DNA from: Nitrospira sp.
GTDB lineage: Bacteria; Nitrospirota; Nitrospiria; Nitrospirales; Nitrospiraceae
Direction of reading: 5' to 3'
Length of the DNA: 64,000 nt
NCBI GenBank assembly: GCA_029194675.1
Contig: JARFXP010000001.1
Span: 1,046,501-1,110,500 of the forward strand
Shown: one piece after another, positions 34,147 to 43,608 of the stretch
How the letters are laid out: each line of letters begins with the position of its first letter
Numbering within the stretch: position 1 is the stretch's first letter
Position numbers and translations under genes: made by a program
Notes under the pieces: model-generated
The model's database searches: none
What the model saw: the letters and a program-made list of their open reading frames with translations, nothing else
What the model was told of the DNA's origin: nothing

Positions 34147-34857
34147 TTAGTTGAATAGCAAAGCGCCGCTGACCTTCTCCGGGAGGTGGCAGGTCTCGCA
34201 TTTGCGGTCCAACGTTTTCCCGCCATGCTGCGTCTTCCCATCGTGGCAACGGAAACAGTCGCTGAGCGCCCTCGCGCGGAGATAGGAGCCTTCCGGATGA
34301 GGCGGATACCAAGGCTTGCTGTCGGCCGACACATGTCCCCGTGGAATGACAATGGGATACCCCTTGATGGGTTCATCATGCACGACACCGGAATGACACG
34401 TCGTACATCCTTCACCCCGTCCACGGGCGCTGAAAGCCTCCATGTGTCGGCCATGGCTCATGACTAAGCCCACCTCTTTCACCGGCGACGGAAGATCGCG
34501 CGGCGCCGTTTCAGACACACGAAGGATGTGACGATGGCAACCGAGACAGACTCCGGAATCTACTCTTGCCTTGAGATTGTGTGCATCGGTCGGCGTCCCG
34601 AAGACGTAGATAGCCAGATCTCCGACTCCTGCCAAGACCTTGTCGGATAACCAGCCTTGAACCCCAGGTCTTACGTGACAGGCAACACAGGTGACTTCCT
34701 TATGGGAAGACTTGGCCCAGCTCTCATAGGCAGGGGCGATCGTGTGGCATCCTGCACAGAATGTCGGCTGGTCTGTAAACGGAATCGCAATTCCACCCAG
34801 AACCAAGGCTCCGGCACCAAGGCTCAGCACGAGCGTGGCCTTAGACTTCCAGCTCAT
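34147..34857 (-). CDS. Hexaheme NapC/NirT-like c-type cytochrome
   Basis: A 236-residue protein: an N-terminal membrane helix or signal (about 6-27), then six CxxCH heme sites at residues 34-38, 57-61, 104-108, 151-155, 201-205 and 220-224. The first two (FCAGCHT, TCVACHV) match the NapC/NirT family of membrane-bound quinol-oxidising tetraheme proteins; the other four are extra. It would carry electrons in the periplasm. The start overlaps the MobB stop by 17 bp, linking it to the Mo-cofactor genes upstream. Confidence 0.85.
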   Translation of the reverse strand: MSWKSKATLVLSLGAGALVLGGIAIPFTDQPTFCAGCHTIAPAYESWAKSSHKEVTCVACHVRPGVQGWLSDKVLAGVGDLAIYVFGTPTDAHNLKARVDSGVCLGCHRHILRVSETAPRDLPSPVKEVGLVMSHGRHMEAFSARGRGEGCTTCHSGVVHDEPIKGYPIVIPRGHVSADSKPWYPPHPEGSYLRARALSDCFRCHDGKTQHGGKTLDRKCETCHLPEKVSGALLFN

Positions 34858-35359
34858 GCTCCCGGCGTCTACGAGGGAACTGCTTGATCAAGAGGTCGGC
34901 GACCCCGGCCACATCGTCCAGATGCAGCACAGGCACAGGAAGATCGAGTGTCCTGTCGGAGACTACCGCGAGAAGGCCGTCGGAAGAGTACGCAATTTCA
35001 CCGAGCTGATCACGAACGATGAGGATCTTCGGATACCCTTCGCTTTTCCACCCTTCGGCGATAATGAGATCATAGGAGGCGTCTAAGAAACGATCGCGCA
35101 CTTCCTCCACCTTCAGCTGTTCGGAGACATCGGCAAACAGGGCGAGGCTGCCCTTCGCTACCACCACAACACTACCGGCACCGGCACGTTTATGGCGCCA
35201 ACTATCCTTCCCTTCCGTATCAAGATCAAACCCGTGGCCGGTATGTTTAACCGTCGCCACACGGTATCCAGCCTTGACCAACTCGGGAATGATGCGCTCA
35301 ATCAAGGTTGTTTTACCGCTGTTCGACCGGCCGATAAAAGAGACGATCGGAATAGACAT
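34841..35359 (-). CDS. mobB: MobB, molybdopterin-guanine dinucleotide biosynthesis adapter
   Basis: 172 residues from ATG 35359 (MSIPIVSFIGRSNSGKTTLI), chosen because MobB proteins start close to this; a GTG at 35371 is possible. The P-loop GRSNSGKTT is at 10-18 and the KHTGHGFDLDTEGKDSWRHK switch follows. MobB binds GTP and helps Mo-cofactor transfer. The MoeA gene lies 94 bp upstream in the same direction. The 3' end overlaps the cytochrome start. Confidence 0.9.
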   Translation of the reverse strand: MSIPIVSFIGRSNSGKTTLIERIIPELVKAGYRVATVKHTGHGFDLDTEGKDSWRHKRAGAGSVVVVAKGSLALFADVSEQLKVEEVRDRFLDASYDLIIAEGWKSEGYPKILIVRDQLGEIAYSSDGLLAVVSDRTLDLPVPVLHLDDVAGVADLLIKQFPRRRREHELEV

Positions 35360-35453
35360 GAGGATGTTCACTCATCAGTCAATAGTCATTGGGCGTGGGA
35401 AGCGAGAGTGAGCTTCTCCAGTGGCCGATGACCAGTGACCAATGATTCCTTCT

Positions 35454-36752
35454 CTAGCAACAGGACAACCGATGCCCGCCGGCACTCCCATGCTCAGTCG
35501 AGGTGAGCCACGCTTCGCCGCTCAGTAACTGAACCGCTACCTCGTCGCCGGGATTCAGACGCTCAACTGCCACCGGCACATCGATGAGACAATTCGCCTT
35601 AACCATAGAGGTGAGAATACCAGAGCCCTGGTCTCCGGTCGTTCGGACCTTGAACACACCTTCTTCCTGCGTGAGAATGCCGCGCAGGAAATGCCTCCGA
35701 TCGGTCCGCTTGGAAAATCGTTCCTGGAACATGGCCTGAACCACCGGACGGCCATAGCTCCGACACCCGCTCATTTTCAGTAATGCCGGTCGCACCAATT
35801 GCTCGAAGGTCACCATCGATGAGACCGGATTCCCTGGAAGACCGAAGGCAAGCTTTCCCTGAATCTTGCCGAAGACCAACGGCTGACCGGGTCGGATGGC
35901 GAGTTTCCAAAAATTCATCTCGGCGCCGAGTTCACGGAACACCGCTTTGGTGAAATCATAATCACCCATCGACACCCCGCCGGACAACACCAACATGTCG
36001 GCATTCAACCCATGGGAGATCTTCTCTTTGAGGGCCATCGGGGTATCGCGCGCGATGCCGAGTAATAACGGAATGCCCCCCGCTTCCTGCACAGCCGCGG
36101 CAATTCCGTAACTGTTCGAATTGATGATCTTCTCCTCGCTGAACCGCTCGTCCAAATCAGCCAACTCATCACCAGTCGAAAGGATCGCCACTCGCGGCCG
36201 CTGGTAGGCGAACACAAACGACTTCGCGAGTATCGCCAACATTCCTGCCTCGCTGGGACGGATTCTGGTCCCTTTCGCGATGATGCGGTCTCCTTTTTTG
36301 ACGTCCTCCCCCTGTGGTCTAATGTTGGCTCCTTTAGGTTCCGCCTTAAACACGCGGACCGAATCAGGTGTATGTTCCGTATCTTCGACCTTCAGGACTG
36401 TATCAGCCCCTTGGGGGATTGACGCCCCGGTCATGATCCGGATGGCCTGACCAGAACCAACTGCTTTTGACGGCATCCTACCGGCGGGAACATCCTCAAT
36501 GACCGAGAGAGTGACTGGTTGCCGAATGGCTTGCTCCTGCTTGATATCCTCCCATCTGACGGCAAACCCATCCATGGCTGAGTTATCCCACGGCGGATTA
36601 TCTCGCTCAGCGACGATGTCCTCACCCAGGACACGACCCAAGGCGTCCAGAATCGAGATTTTTTCGAGACCCAACACCGGCGCAGCATCGAGTACCACCT
36701 GTTGCGCATCGTAGAGTTGGGTCAATCCGGTCATGGCATCCGCGGCTTTCAC
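35454..36752 (-). CDS. moeA: MoeA, molybdopterin molybdotransferase
   Basis: A 432-residue protein with the full MoeA set: DNPPWDNSAMDGFAV (about 51-65), the MPT-binding GGVSMGDYDF, the GLPGNPVSSMVTFE segment and the C-terminal beta domain. It inserts molybdate into molybdopterin. A GTG start at 36752 has a good GGGAG site and overlaps the Mrp stop by GTGA (36749-36752). The extra C-terminal GHRLSCC ending with two Cys is unusual. Confidence 0.95.
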   Translation of the reverse strand: MKAADAMTGLTQLYDAQQVVLDAAPVLGLEKISILDALGRVLGEDIVAERDNPPWDNSAMDGFAVRWEDIKQEQAIRQPVTLSVIEDVPAGRMPSKAVGSGQAIRIMTGASIPQGADTVLKVEDTEHTPDSVRVFKAEPKGANIRPQGEDVKKGDRIIAKGTRIRPSEAGMLAILAKSFVFAYQRPRVAILSTGDELADLDERFSEEKIINSNSYGIAAAVQEAGGIPLLLGIARDTPMALKEKISHGLNADMLVLSGGVSMGDYDFTKAVFRELGAEMNFWKLAIRPGQPLVFGKIQGKLAFGLPGNPVSSMVTFEQLVRPALLKMSGCRSYGRPVVQAMFQERFSKRTDRRHFLRGILTQEEGVFKVRTTGDQGSGILTSMVKANCLIDVPVAVERLNPGDEVAVQLLSGEAWLTSTEHGSAGGHRLSCC

Positions 36753-37720
36753 TGACTGTCTCCCTTCAGCAATCCCGTCGTTGTCCGCCCCACTTTCACC
36801 AACGATGCGCCTTTTTTACAGAAGGCTTCAACCTGATTGGCAATACGGTGATACGCTTCGGCCGTCGGCTGGTCGGAGTTGAACAGCGCAAAGGGCTCAC
36901 CCGCATCGGACTGTGTGACCACGTCCGGGTCGAGCGGAATCCGCCCCAAAAACGGGACTCCCATGTCGAGCGCAGACGCTTCGCCACCGCCCTTCCGGAA
37001 GACATCAATATGAGTATGGCAGTTCGGACATTCGAGCCCGCTCATATTTTCCACGATCCCGATGATCGGCACCTCGCTGTCCTTGCAAAACGTGACGGAT
37101 TTTCTGGAATCAAGGAGTGCCACTTCTTGTGGCGTGGTAATAATCACGGCACCGCTCACCGTGCCGAGCAGATCGATCGTCGTAACCGACTCGTTCCCGG
37201 TTCCCGGCGGAAGATCGATCAGGAGAAAATTCAAATCCTGCCAATCGACCCCTCCGAGCAGCTGATTGATGAACTCGTACTTGTAGGCATCGCGCCAGAT
37301 AATCGGATCATCCGAGTTCTGCAGCAGAAACGACATCGAGGCAATCTTCAAATTGTACGCTTGGAAGGGAATAATCCCTCCGGAGGTGCTGATTTTAAGC
37401 TTCTGACCTTCCGCACCGACCATTTTCGGAATGTTGGGGCCGTGAATGTCCATGTCACAGATACCGACATGCCATCCTTTGAGCGCAAGGCTCACCGCGA
37501 TGTTTGTCGTGCACGTGGTTTTTCCCACACCTCCTTTATTGCTCATGATGAGGACTTTGTGCTCGATGCGCTCCATCCGTTTGGCGACCAGCCATCGGCT
37601 ATGGCCTTCCTTATCCTTTTGGCACCGCTCGTTCTCGTCGCAGATGGCGCACGCCCACATATAGGTGCAGGCATCTCCATCTCCGCTTCCGTTATTGATG
37701 ACGTTGAGTTCACGTGCCAT
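36749..37720 (-). CDS. Mrp/ApbC-type P-loop ATPase with a Cys-rich N-terminus
   Basis: 323 residues from ATG 37720. The ATPase core has NKGGVGKTT (61-69), DMDIHGPNIPKM and LLIDLPPGTGNE, and C-terminal LECPNCH supplies the CxxC that in Mrp/Nbp35 proteins binds a bridging [4Fe-4S]. The start is unusual: residues 18-33 carry four Cys (Cys18, 24, 27, 33) in a ferredoxin-like arrangement before the usual domain, as in Nbp35-type scaffolds. The stop overlaps moeA. Role: Fe-S carrier, perhaps feeding the Mo enzymes. Confidence 0.85.
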   Translation of the reverse strand: MARELNVINNGSGDGDACTYMWACAICDENERCQKDKEGHSRWLVAKRMERIEHKVLIMSNKGGVGKTTCTTNIAVSLALKGWHVGICDMDIHGPNIPKMVGAEGQKLKISTSGGIIPFQAYNLKIASMSFLLQNSDDPIIWRDAYKYEFINQLLGGVDWQDLNFLLIDLPPGTGNESVTTIDLLGTVSGAVIITTPQEVALLDSRKSVTFCKDSEVPIIGIVENMSGLECPNCHTHIDVFRKGGGEASALDMGVPFLGRIPLDPDVVTQSDAGEPFALFNSDQPTAEAYHRIANQVEAFCKKGASLVKVGRTTTGLLKGDSQ

Positions 37721-37763
37721 AAGATTTCTTTTCTGCGACCATTGCCGTCGATCGCCCTCGTCG

Positions 37764-38705
37764 TTAGTGATGTCGTCCTCCGGGAACGCTGACATAGTCA
37801 TCGCCGGTAGATTTCGACATGGACATACCTGAGGCAGCCCCTCCAACCCCTGCCCCAGCCATGGCGACTGTCGGAATACCGGCCTGATGACTTTCAGCAG
37901 ATGTGTTCTTGCCAAAACACTTTGCACCGAAGATGCCGACCCAGTACAGGAGAAACATGGGTCCGGCCATAAGCGTCTGATTAAACGGGTCCGGCGTCGG
38001 AGTCAGAATCGCAGCAATGACAAATGATCCCAACAGCGCCCACTTCCAATACTGAATCAGGAACGGCGCATCGACCCACCCCAACTTGGCCATGAGGGTG
38101 ATGGCCAACGGTACTTCAAAGATCAGCCCAAAGACCATCAAGAACCACAGGGCAAACCCGACATATTGAGCGATCGAGATTTGCGGCACGAATCCGGCGT
38201 TCACTCCGTACGAAATCAAAAAATTCAAGGCGAATGGAAGCACGAAGAAAAATGAGAATCCGGCCCCCGCGTAGAACGCCAATGCGCTCACACAGACGAA
38301 CGGCCCGACAAACCGTCGCTCCTGAACGTGAAGTCCAGGAACGACGAATCTCCAGATCTCAAACAAAAGATAGGGCATGGCGAGCACGATAGCGAACAGG
38401 CCCGCTACCTTGACGTTCTGCCAGAGTGCCTCCGCCGGCGCAAGGAAGACAAACGGCACCGTCGGCAAATCGGTCGGTTCCCAGGTCAATTTGCTCGGCA
38501 CGAACATATTCTGGAGCGGAACCCGCAACCACTTGACCAAGGTATCGGCATAGAAAAACGTCCCCATGAACAGGACCGCCAGAGCGATCACCGCACGTGT
38601 GAGCCGGACCTGGAACTCTACGAGGTGCTCCATGACCGGCATCTTCTTGTCTTCCAGCGGCTTGAAGACCGAATCTTGCAGCCACCGGTTCAGCTTGTTC
38701 AGCAC
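37764..38705 (-). CDS. tatC: TatC, twin-arginine translocase subunit
   Basis: About 313 residues from GTG 38705 (LNKLNRWLQDSVFKPLEDKK). Six membrane helices are visible, with the family motifs MPVMEHLVEFQVRL near the start and FEIWRFVVPGLHVQERRF. The last 60 residues are a Gly/Ala/Ser-rich tail. It recognises folded twin-arginine substrates such as Mo and Fe-S enzymes, which fits its neighbours. The start is uncertain; the open frame begins at 38765. Confidence 0.9.
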   Translation of the reverse strand: MLNKLNRWLQDSVFKPLEDKKMPVMEHLVEFQVRLTRAVIALAVLFMGTFFYADTLVKWLRVPLQNMFVPSKLTWEPTDLPTVPFVFLAPAEALWQNVKVAGLFAIVLAMPYLLFEIWRFVVPGLHVQERRFVGPFVCVSALAFYAGAGFSFFFVLPFALNFLISYGVNAGFVPQISIAQYVGFALWFLMVFGLIFEVPLAITLMAKLGWVDAPFLIQYWKWALLGSFVIAAILTPTPDPFNQTLMAGPMFLLYWVGIFGAKCFGKNTSAESHQAGIPTVAMAGAGVGGAASGMSMSKSTGDDYVSVPGGRHH

Positions 38706-38803
38706 GCAGCCTCGTAAGTTTCGGAATCTGTCGATCTGATGATCTGACGATCGGGCTTCCGGCAATCAACAGATTGACAGATCAACAGATGCCCCTACGC
38801 TTC

Positions 38804-40312
38804 CTACTTCGGATTAATCGCCACAAACAGGCTGTTTCCTTGTCGATTGACCAACAGCACCGCAAGTTCGTCTTTCTTGATCTTTTCCGCGGCCTTTTGA
38901 TAATCGCCGAGCGTCTTGATCGGCTCGTGATTGACCTCTTGGATCACGTCGCCACGCTGGAGTCCGGCTGCCTCTGCCGGTCCACCAGACTCGACCGACG
39001 TGATGACCACTCCGGCCGTCTTCGCGGAAATGTTCAACTGGCTCATCAACGCGTTATCCAGCGTCTGGACACGCAATGACGCGAGCACATTGTCAGGAAG
39101 TTTCATCGTTTCTCCCGACTCCTTCGGCGGCGCCGGTTCTTTCTTTGCCAGTATTTCATCCGACGGGCGTTCGGCCACCTTCACGACGAGCAGTTGTTCC
39201 TTGCCTTCGCGCAAGACTTTGATCTGGGCGTCTTTTCCCACCACCGTTCTTGCGACAAGGTTGCGCAGCTGGCTGACGCTTTGAACCTCCTTACCGTTAA
39301 ATGCCACGACCACATCGCCTCGCTTTACGCCGGCGGCATGGGAAGGGCCATTTTCATTGACATCGCTGATCAACACACCTTTCCGCTGCTCTGGAAGTTT
39401 GAACGATTTCGCCAAGGCCGGCGTAATTTCCTGGATCGCGACGCCCATCCATCCGCGTACGACCTTGCCCGTTTTCTGCAGACTCTCCACGATGTCGAGA
39501 GCGATGCTGCTGGGAATCGCAAACCCGATCCCTTCCGATCCCCCGGTTCGCGAGAAGATCGCGGTATTGATACCGATCAGATCTCCATTCATGTTGACGA
39601 GAGCCCCGCCCGAATTTCCGGGATTGATCGCCGCGTCGGTCTGAATGAAATCTTCGTAGTCGGCTATTCCGACATTCCCACGCCCAAGGGCGCTGATGAT
39701 GCCGAGCGTGACGGTCGAACTCAGGCCAAACGGGCTTCCAACCGCCAGCACAAGATCACCCACCTGTAACTTTTCGTACTCAGCCCACCGCAGCGACGGC
39801 AGATCCTTGGCGTCAATCTTGACGACCGCCAAATCCGTCTTCGGATCTGTACCCACCACCTTCGCCGAAAACTCGCGCCGATCGCTGAGGGTCACAGTAA
39901 TCTGAGTGGCTCCCTCTACGACGTGATTATTGGTCACGATGAACCCATTGGAATCCAAGATGACTCCGGATCCCGCACTCTGATCAGGGCGGCCATGCGG
40001 CGTGGGTGGACCATGCGGAATCGGCGGAGGGGTCGGCAATTCTCCTCCTCCCGGCTCATCCCCCGGAGGAGGGGCCCCGAATGGACCGGGAGGAACCCCT
40101 CCTCGCCTCCGGCTCCCTTCTCCCCCACCCGTCACCGCGATATTCACAACGGCCGGGGTGGTTTTTTTCACGATATCCGAAAAGCCTTGAGCCCATGCTG
40201 GAGGGACCCCTGCAGCTGATGCGGATGACACGCATCCACTGCCGGATAGAGCCCATACAATTAGTCCGCTGCCGAGAAGGATCTTCGTCGCTTGCTGACT
40301 CCAGTTTGCCAT
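38804..40312 (-). CDS. degP: HtrA/DegP-type periplasmic serine protease
   Basis: 502 residues from ATG 40312 (GGAGGAATT upstream). A signal with a possible lipobox (SGSGC, Cys27) leads. The protease triad is His130 (TNNHVVEG), Asp160 (KTDLAVVK) and Ser234 (NPGNSGGAL). Two PDZ domains lie at about 305-395 and 410-502. A Pro/Gly-rich linker of roughly 50 residues (63-112) between signal and protease is unusually long. It degrades or refolds misfolded envelope proteins. It stands divergent from the pseudo-caspase gene. Confidence 0.95.
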   Translation of the reverse strand: MANWSQQATKILLGSGLIVWALSGSGCVSSASAAGVPPAWAQGFSDIVKKTTPAVVNIAVTGGGEGSRRRGGVPPGPFGAPPPGDEPGGGELPTPPPIPHGPPTPHGRPDQSAGSGVILDSNGFIVTNNHVVEGATQITVTLSDRREFSAKVVGTDPKTDLAVVKIDAKDLPSLRWAEYEKLQVGDLVLAVGSPFGLSSTVTLGIISALGRGNVGIADYEDFIQTDAAINPGNSGGALVNMNGDLIGINTAIFSRTGGSEGIGFAIPSSIALDIVESLQKTGKVVRGWMGVAIQEITPALAKSFKLPEQRKGVLISDVNENGPSHAAGVKRGDVVVAFNGKEVQSVSQLRNLVARTVVGKDAQIKVLREGKEQLLVVKVAERPSDEILAKKEPAPPKESGETMKLPDNVLASLRVQTLDNALMSQLNISAKTAGVVITSVESGGPAEAAGLQRGDVIQEVNHEPIKTLGDYQKAAEKIKKDELAVLLVNRQGNSLFVAINPK

Positions 40313-40583
40313 AACTGAATTCCTCCAGGATGTGACTCTCATCGAGAGTGCTATTGGGAACGAGCATCTTCACATGATCGAACACTCCATATTACACTAC
40401 TCTTTCAATAGGCTTCAAAGAGGAAAAGTCCGCTTCTCTCATGACTTCCGCCATCAGGAAGACCGATGAATAACTCCCGGTCGATTCCGACCTTGCTCTA
40501 CCTCTGCCGGCCGATTGCTTTCGCTTGATGTTTCCAGTACGGTGACGGACGGTCCGAGGGGGCTTTTGACATAGGGCTAGACA

Positions 40584-42449
40584 TTGTTTCTAGGAAACCC
40601 GCTCAATCGCAGAGGGCAAGCGGCAGGGGCATGGATCGGATGTGCGCTCCTCGTTCTTGCCGCTTGCGTCAAACACCTGGAATTTCCACCGCTGGGGGAG
40701 CCGTTACCCGCCAGTGCCAAGCTGGAAATTCCCCCATCGATCCAAGCCCTGACGATTCGCTACAGCGATTCCTGTGGACAGCTCCAGGATATTCCGCTGG
40801 GAGATCGACTGCAGGAGGCCTTACGGGAAGGAATTCATCAAACGTTCAAGACCACGTTTGACGAAGGCACCAGTGACACCGCCACACCCGACTATGTCAT
40901 TCAAGTTGACCGGGTCGATTCGTCCTTTGACTTGAATAAGGAGGCACTGTACGACCGAGCCCCTGCCGTCCTACAGCTCAACGCAATCGCTCGTATCCAC
41001 GATCGAACGGGAGCGTTGCTCCACCAAACGGACATCAAGATTGCCCGTCGGGAACGGTTGCGACTCGAACAGCTCTCGAAGAACTGCAACTACATCATCG
41101 AACCATTCATCCGCGACGCCGCCATCGATTTTGCGACACATGTCTCTCTGTATGCCCGGCAAGTTGTAGCCGGCCAGCCTCCCTCATCTTCGGTCGAACC
41201 GAATCCCATGCCGATAGAGGGTTTGAGCTCTTCAGGATCGGCACCCTCAGGAACCCCATATCCTCCTGCCTCCACTGCTTCGAACCTTCGATTCAAGGCA
41301 ACGCTCCTCGACGAGAACAGCAATCTGATTTTTGAAGCAGGCGAGCATGTGCGGGTACGTGTGGATGTCGTCAATACAGGGTCACAGCTGATTGAAAACG
41401 CTACCGCCTCGCTCACCGGAACTTCGGCGGTCATCGAACGGTTCCCCACGACCCGCTTGAAGATCCCGCCTCTGCCGCCCGGCCAAACAAAATCCCTGGA
41501 ATTCATGGCGACGTTGCCCGTGACTGTCCAGGCAGTACAGGCCGAGATTCATGTCACCGTGGTTGAGACAGGAGGAGCCGCGGCGCCGCCCCAAACCCTC
41601 TCGTTGACCATTCAGCCGGCCGGTGCCGGTACGGACAACGTGCACCCAATTCCCGCGCCGGCGCTGGGTTTTCACCAGCCTCTGACCTACCTTGTCTCTA
41701 TTGGGGTCGGCGCCTATCGCGATCCCAAGCTCTCACCCCGCCGCTACGCCCCGACGGATGCGGAGACCGTCGCCGCCTATTTTCAGTCGCTCGGTGGCGT
41801 ACCCCCGTCCAACATCCGGCTGTTGCAAGATCAGGAGGCGCTCCGTGCCGATATCAACAAGGCGTTGTCCTGGTGGCTCCCATTGCATGCGGCCAAGAAT
41901 GCCGTCGTAATCGTCTATTTTTCAGGACAGGCGATGGTGACACCAGCCGGCGACATCTTGCTGACCCCTTATGACGGCAATGCTGCGGACTTTGCCAGAC
42001 TCTACCCGCTCAATGAGATTGAGTCAGTCTTCACCAAGCTCAAGGCCAAACATGTCATCTTCTTGTTTGACGGCATGGTGTCCAGACTTCCAGACAATGC
42101 CAAGATCAAGACCGCTTCACCCCGTTGGGAACTTGGGGGAGACAATGCGCTCGGGCTGATCGGAGGCGAGGACTTTACGAAGGGACTGGAAGACGACCAG
42201 CACCGCCACAGTCTGTTTACCTACTACCTCTTGAGAGGACTCCGAGGAGAGGCTGATACCAACCGGAACGGGACAGTCACCCTCGGTGAACTCGCCGGCT
42301 ACGTGCGTCAGAAAGTCGCCTGGGCAGCGAAGTCTCAGTTCAATGAAGAGCAACGGCCATTGCTCTTTCCCTCGCTCAAACCGGACGACGCGGCCGCCTC
42401 GCTCGTCCTGACCGCGCTGCCTTCGCTCAGCTCTTCCGAAATGCCCTAA
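40584..42449 (+). CDS. Lipoprotein with a degenerate caspase-like domain
   Basis: 621 residues with a TTG start and lipobox Cys28 (LVLAAC). Residues 40-190 form an unrecognised domain, 232-345 a beta-sandwich. From 365 the caspase-like (C14) fold is seen: YLVSIGVGAYRDPKLSP, then YAPTDAETVAAYFQ, then VVIVYFSGQA at about 441-450. The usual catalytic His in FSGHG is Gln449, and the usual Cys in DxCxSG is Met498 (FLFDGMVS). It should therefore be catalytically dead. It may be a binding scaffold. It is transcribed away from degP. Confidence 0.7.
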   Translation: MFLGNPLNRRGQAAGAWIGCALLVLAACVKHLEFPPLGEPLPASAKLEIPPSIQALTIRYSDSCGQLQDIPLGDRLQEALREGIHQTFKTTFDEGTSDTATPDYVIQVDRVDSSFDLNKEALYDRAPAVLQLNAIARIHDRTGALLHQTDIKIARRERLRLEQLSKNCNYIIEPFIRDAAIDFATHVSLYARQVVAGQPPSSSVEPNPMPIEGLSSSGSAPSGTPYPPASTASNLRFKATLLDENSNLIFEAGEHVRVRVDVVNTGSQLIENATASLTGTSAVIERFPTTRLKIPPLPPGQTKSLEFMATLPVTVQAVQAEIHVTVVETGGAAAPPQTLSLTIQPAGAGTDNVHPIPAPALGFHQPLTYLVSIGVGAYRDPKLSPRRYAPTDAETVAAYFQSLGGVPPSNIRLLQDQEALRADINKALSWWLPLHAAKNAVVIVYFSGQAMVTPAGDILLTPYDGNAADFARLYPLNEIESVFTKLKAKHVIFLFDGMVSRLPDNAKIKTASPRWELGGDNALGLIGGEDFTKGLEDDQHRHSLFTYYLLRGLRGEADTNRNGTVTLGELAGYVRQKVAWAAKSQFNEEQRPLLFPSLKPDDAAASLVLTALPSLSSSEMP

Positions 42450-42532
42450 CTTGCCAGACTCATGCGACAGCCGTTCTCCCAATAAGCCCATAGGCAATGT
42501 CACACGGTCCTGCTTGCATGATGGTGAAATGA

Positions 42533-42551
42533 ATGGTAAAATCAATACCAT
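42533..42551. promoter_or_regulatory. Inverted repeat at the AbrB-type antitoxin start
   Basis: ATGGTA (42533-42538) and TACCAT (42546-42551) form an inverted repeat overlapping the start codon, a plausible autorepression site. A further half-site ATGGTG lies nearby upstream. Confidence 0.35.
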
Positions 42552-42810
42552 GAAAACCACCATCGATGCTGCCGGTCGTTTGGTGATTCCCAAGGAACTA
42601 CGACGGGAAGCCGGACTACAGCCAGGCAGCGAGCTGGAGATTCGTTGGCGGCAGGGACTGATTGAAATCGAGCCGGCACCGCTTCCCGTCAAGCTGAAGA
42701 AACGTGGCCGGTTCCTTGTCGCGATGCCAGATCAGCCGACCGAGCAACTCACAAGCGAGACCGTCGAGCGGACACGCCGGCAGCTCACTCGCGAAAGAGC
42801 AGTCTCCTAG
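42550..42810 (+). CDS. AbrB-type antitoxin of a VapBC pair
   Basis: 86 residues from ATG 42550. The opening MKTTIDAAGRLVIPKELRRE is the SpoVT/AbrB swapped-hairpin domain; GLQPGSELEIRW continues it. The C-terminal part (TSETVERTRRQLTRERAVS) is the toxin-binding helix. The upstream ATG at 42529 (MNGKINT) is an alternative. A PIN toxin follows 6 bp after its stop. Confidence 0.75.
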   Translation: MKTTIDAAGRLVIPKELRREAGLQPGSELEIRWRQGLIEIEPAPLPVKLKKRGRFLVAMPDQPTEQLTSETVERTRRQLTRERAVS

Positions 42811-42816
42811 CCATGT

Positions 42817-43251
42817 ATGGGTAGTTTTCTCCCCGACACCAGCGTCATGGTCGCCACGGTGTGCACCTGGCATGAGCACCATGAGCGAGCCATTACGGAA
42901 ATGGAGCGCCGACTTGCGGAGCGGGAATCTCTGGTCATCGCCACGCCAACTCTGATCGAGGCCTACGCAGTACTCACCAGACTCCCGCCGCCCCATCGAC
43001 TGTCGCCGAAGGACGCGATCGCTCTGATCGAGACCAGCTTTCTTAACGTCGGAACACTCGTGGGCTTGGACAACAAAGCCTTTCGGCCGCTGCTCCGAGA
43101 GGCTGCCGACCACGACATAGCAGGCGGTCGGACCTATGATTGGGTGATCGCCGCTTGCGCTAGGGCCGCGCGAGTGAAGACCTTACTCACCTTCAATGCG
43201 CGGGACTTTGTGAGCTTTCGCCTGGACGACATCGAAATTCGTACCCCTTAA
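42817..43251 (+). CDS. vapC: PIN-domain ribonuclease toxin
   Basis: A 144-residue PIN protein. Acidic residues: Asp7 in FLPDTSVMVA and Glu in LIEAYAVLTRLP, then the block DIAGGRTYDWVIAACARAARVKTLLTFNARDF. It is a different PIN type from those at 8007 and 11508 (no FLRIST segment). It starts 6 bp after the antitoxin stop; a start at 42813 would give only three codons. The family cleaves RNA. Confidence 0.85.
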   Translation: MGSFLPDTSVMVATVCTWHEHHERAITEMERRLAERESLVIATPTLIEAYAVLTRLPPPHRLSPKDAIALIETSFLNVGTLVGLDNKAFRPLLREAADHDIAGGRTYDWVIAACARAARVKTLLTFNARDFVSFRLDDIEIRTP

Positions 43252-43608
43252 ACGCCGAAACAGAACTCCTATCCTACGCAACCTCACGATCACTTGCCCC
43301 AAAGGCATGTCAATAGGGAATTATCACTTGTGAGGACTGGGCCATTTGGGGTTACCCCGAGGATCGAACCGGCTCTCGCAATGCAGAAGACAAGTCCCAC
43401 CCCAAACTTTCTTCCCAATCGCAACTCATTGGAGCAGCAACGGCTATTGCGTATTGCTCAAAGATTCGCGGCGTGCTATACGGACAGAACTTGGCGGATC
43501 CGGCTCTTTTTTATGCAGATCGTCCTAAACATTGTTAGGTGGCGCCATATTCAACTCTGCGAGCCAGCCCGAAAGACGCGACTCGCACGGGCAGAGAGGT
43601 TTAAGCCG
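43252..43608. other. Gene-poor stretch before the TIR gene
   Basis: A long open frame exists upstream of the TIR start, but it reads as basic, cysteine-rich shadow sequence. It contains a small inverted repeat, CCTAA/TTAGG (43524-43539). No promoter with both boxes was recognised. Confidence 0.4.

Noticed and set aside
38706..38803. Short repeats (ATCAACAGAT, GATCTGA) between tatC and degP
   Set aside because: They are short and imperfect, and look like simple spacer sequence; no element was supported.
43355..43400. A tRNA-like T-loop (GGTTCGATCC on the minus strand)
   Set aside because: The T-stem does not pair and no acceptor or anticodon arms could be found.
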